From NCBI GenBank assembly GCA_045612845.1, contig JAZKZV010000023.1:62001-126000 (forward strand): a stretch of 64,000 nt of DNA. The letters are read 5' to 3'. Origin of the DNA: Ornithomonoglobus_A sp045612845. Its GTDB lineage: Bacteria > Bacillota > Clostridia > UBA1381. The notes beneath the pieces were generated by a model. The model did no database searches. It worked only from the letters and a program-made list of their open reading frames with translations, and had not been told where the DNA came from. The position numbers and the translations under genes are program-made. Position 1 is the first letter of the stretch, and the number at the start of each line of letters is the position of its first letter. Of the stretch, positions 61,890 through 64,000 are shown piece by piece.

Positions 61890-63641
61890 TTATATTCTAT
61901 GCTCCTGTTTGATTTTATTTATTGCCTTTTGTGCTTCTTTTAATATAGTTTCTTTATCCTCGTCCGATAAAACACCATTATATTCTATGTTGTTGCATAT
62001 TTCCGGACAAGAATCCTCAAGATGTAAAAGTATATCTCTCATAACAGAATTTATTATATCCTTTGGGATATCCTCTAAAAGACGGTTTAACACACAAACA
62101 AGAATAAGCACCTGTTCGTATTGCTTGTATGGTGAGGCTTCCTCCTGAATAAGTATCTGCATTAAACCCTCACCGTAGTTAAGTTGTCTTTTTGTTGTAC
62201 TGTCAAGCTCACTTGCAAACTGTGTAAACACTTCCATTTCGTGATATTGTGCAAGGTCGAGTCTTATAGCACCCGATGCCTTCTTCATTGCCTTTGTCTG
62301 GGCATTTCCGCCCACACGCGAAACTGACAGACCAACATTCACCGCAGGTCGCTGACCCGAGAAAAAGAGCTCACTCTCTAAAAAAATCTGTCCGTCTGTG
62401 ATAGAAATGATATTTGTGGGGATATATGCACTTACATCTCCCGATTGTGTTTCGGCAATAGGCAGAGCGGTCATTGACCCGCCGCCATTCTCTTCGCTCA
62501 AATGTGCACTGCGTTCAAGCAGTCTTGAATGAAGATAAAATACATCGCCAGGATATGCTTCTCTTCCGGGAGAGCGTCCCAATAACAAGCTTATTGAACG
62601 ATATGCAACAGCGTGCTTTGATAAATCGTCATAAACTATTAGAACGTCTTTGCCCTTGTTCATAAAATATTCGCCCAATGCACAACCTGCATATGGAGCA
62701 ATATACTGCAAGGAGGCACTGTCGCCTGCCGAGGCATTTACTATTATTGAATACTCCATTGCACCATTGTTCTTGAGTGTATTAAGAATTTTAGCAACAG
62801 AGCTTGCTTTTTGACCTATAGCAACATAGATGCAAATTACGTCTTTGCCTTTTTGGTTTAATATAGTATCGACAGCAATAGCGGTTTTACCTGTTTGTCT
62901 GTCGCCTATAATAAGCTCACGCTGACCTTTGCCGATAGGGAACATAGAGTCTATTGTAAGAATGCCTGTCTCGAGGGGTGTATCAACAGACTGTCTGTCA
63001 ATTATTCCGGGTGCGTGTCTTTCTATTGGATAGTAATCATCACATTCTATAGCACCTTTACCGTCAATGGGATTACCGAGTGCGTCAACTACGCGTCCTA
63101 TAAATGCCTCGCCAACAGGCATGCCTGCAGTTTTACCTGTTCTTCGTACCGGGGTGCCCTCACAAATGTCATTGTCATTGTCGAACAGTATACAACCGAT
63201 TTCATTTTCCTTTAAATCCTGTATCATACCGCGTACTCCGGATGAAAACATAAGTATTTCACCATATTCGGCTCTGTCAAGACCTGATACTGTTGCAATA
63301 CCATCGCCAACAGTAAGGACAGTACCAATTTCCTGGGACAGTGCTTTTGGTGTCCACGAATTTATTGTTTCCTTAAGAAGGGGTATAAGGTCGGAATCGG
63401 TTTTTTTTATGTTTTTGAGTGTATTTTTAAGTTGTTGAAGTCTTCCGTCTAAACTCCAGTCATATACGTCATCGTTGATTTCCAGACGAAAACCGCCCTT
63501 TTGCTTATCATTTTGTATCCACTCCAGAACAACATCATCACCGTATCTGGACGTTAAAAAGGCATTGAATTTTTCAGTCTGGATTTCGCTTGGCTTTGTT
63601 TTTGAGTACAGGCGGGCTGACTTTACAGATAAATCATTCAT
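61890..63641 (-). CDS. atpA: F1 ATP synthase alpha with a delta C-terminal domain at its N-terminus
   Basis: 583 residues from ATG 63641 behind GAGGTG with 6-bp spacing. Residues about 1-75 resemble the C-terminal part of delta (AtpH): EWIQNDKQKGGFRLEIND, DVYDWSLDGRLQQLKNTL. From about residue 78 a full alpha follows: IGTVLTVGDGIATVSGLD, Walker A GDRQTGKTA, SVSRVGGNAQ. Normal alpha is about 500-505 residues; no ATG, GTG or TTG start is visible at the join. The delta N-terminal domain is absent. It overlaps atpF by 8 bp and abuts the next gene (TAA then ATG). Confidence 0.8.
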   Translation of the reverse strand: MNDLSVKSARLYSKTKPSEIQTEKFNAFLTSRYGDDVVLEWIQNDKQKGGFRLEINDDVYDWSLDGRLQQLKNTLKNIKKTDSDLIPLLKETINSWTPKALSQEIGTVLTVGDGIATVSGLDRAEYGEILMFSSGVRGMIQDLKENEIGCILFDNDNDICEGTPVRRTGKTAGMPVGEAFIGRVVDALGNPIDGKGAIECDDYYPIERHAPGIIDRQSVDTPLETGILTIDSMFPIGKGQRELIIGDRQTGKTAIAVDTILNQKGKDVICIYVAIGQKASSVAKILNTLKNNGAMEYSIIVNASAGDSASLQYIAPYAGCALGEYFMNKGKDVLIVYDDLSKHAVAYRSISLLLGRSPGREAYPGDVFYLHSRLLERSAHLSEENGGGSMTALPIAETQSGDVSAYIPTNIISITDGQIFLESELFFSGQRPAVNVGLSVSRVGGNAQTKAMKKASGAIRLDLAQYHEMEVFTQFASELDSTTKRQLNYGEGLMQILIQEEASPYKQYEQVLILVCVLNRLLEDIPKDIINSVMRDILLHLEDSCPEICNNIEYNGVLSDEDKETILKEAQKAINKIKQEHRI

Positions 63642-64000
63642 CTGTCTCACCTCGTTCTACTGAACTCAAAAAATCATCAAATATCTCCGAATCTTGTTTT
63701 CTTATAAGCTTTTCGGTTGCTTTTATTGCCATTTCTTCTATTTGTGCCTGTGCAGAATTGATTATCCTTGAATATTCATGCTGTGCTTTTTCTTTTGCCT
63801 GTGCAATTATCTTTGCTGCTTCCTCTTGTGCATTTAATATGCTTTCTTTGTTTAGTTCTTCTGTTCTTTTAAAAGTCTCATTTTTTATATTCATTATTTC
63901 ATCTTCGGCATTAGAGAGCTTTTCTTCGTATAGAGCCTGTTTTTCTTTTGCTTTTTCGAGGTTGCTCATAGCCTCCTCGTCGAGACCTTTATAGTAGTCC
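63634..64000 (-). CDS. atpF: F0 ATP synthase b subunit, 5' end outside the window
   Basis: The frame is open from the window edge. Visible residues are a long charged helix (DYYKGLDEEAMSNLEKAKEKQ, EEAAKIIAQAKEKAQHEYSRI) ending FDDFLSSVERGETDE, the soluble coiled part of a b subunit. The membrane helix and true start lie beyond 64000. Order b, delta/alpha, gamma/beta, epsilon fits a standard F1F0 operon apart from the fusions. Confidence 0.85.
   Translation of the reverse strand, partial: DYYKGLDEEAMSNLEKAKEKQALYEEKLSNAEDEIMNIKNETFKRTEELNKESILNAQEEAAKIIAQAKEKAQHEYSRIINSAQAQIEEMAIKATEKLIRKQDSEIFDDFLSSVERGETDE

Overview
The window is low-GC DNA from an anaerobic, spore-forming member of the Clostridia (Firmicutes). 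The evidence is a complete spoIIIAA-AH operon, spoIIID, the cdaA-cdaR pair, Shine-Dalgarno-led genes with some TTG and GTG starts, and a glutamate fermentation pathway through 3-methylaspartate. No rRNA and no CRISPR array is seen. There is one intact tRNA, tRNA-Pro(CGG). All names come from reading motifs and protein architecture; no database search was possible.

Layout. 1-9.9 kb: end of a coiled-coil membrane protein, then sodium symporter, acyl-CoA synthetase, AEC permease, YgjV-like protein and M20 peptidase genes, and a GT39-like/LtaS-like envelope pair. 10-13.5 kb: a complete preQ1 (queuosine precursor) operon queF-C-D-E-folE, followed by trmB. 13.5-17 kb: ilvB-ilvN-ilvC. 17-27.3 kb (minus strand): cdaR/cdaA, an ABC exporter, an RluA-type synthase, an Asp23 protein and the spoIIIA operon. 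27.3-32 kb: a DnaA-box-rich intergenic region, a FliB-like protein, DUF421, a small DUF6514-like protein and an ABC-F ATPase. 32-36.8 kb: an island of small cassettes and gene remnants bounded by a duplicated tRNA-Pro 3' half. 37-44.6 kb: a two-component system, a long-chain acyl-CoA synthetase, an AraC regulator next to a GH94 phosphorylase, and spoIIID. 45-57.6 kb: a cit/glm cluster. 57.7-64 kb: a MATE exporter and the F1 part of an ATP synthase operon.

How genes work together. glmS-glmL-glmE-mal turn glutamate into 3-methylaspartate and then mesaconate. The adjacent citD-citE-citF genes, with their activation genes citC and citXG and a conserved P-loop protein, are better read as citramalate lyase (citramalate to acetate and pyruvate) than as citrate lyase. 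A GntR regulator sits between the two halves, and its likely operator is partly repeated at the glm promoter.

Most unusual features. (1) The F1 ATP synthase genes contain two in-frame fusions: a delta C-terminal domain joined to alpha, and a complete gamma joined to a complete beta. (2) A dispersed repeat family consists of small hairpins spaced by GCTAAATT, has compensatory stem changes between copies, and carries its own promoter in two copies; it lies next to broken genes. (3) The tRNA-Pro-bounded island contains three copies of a 28-bp motif between gene cassettes.
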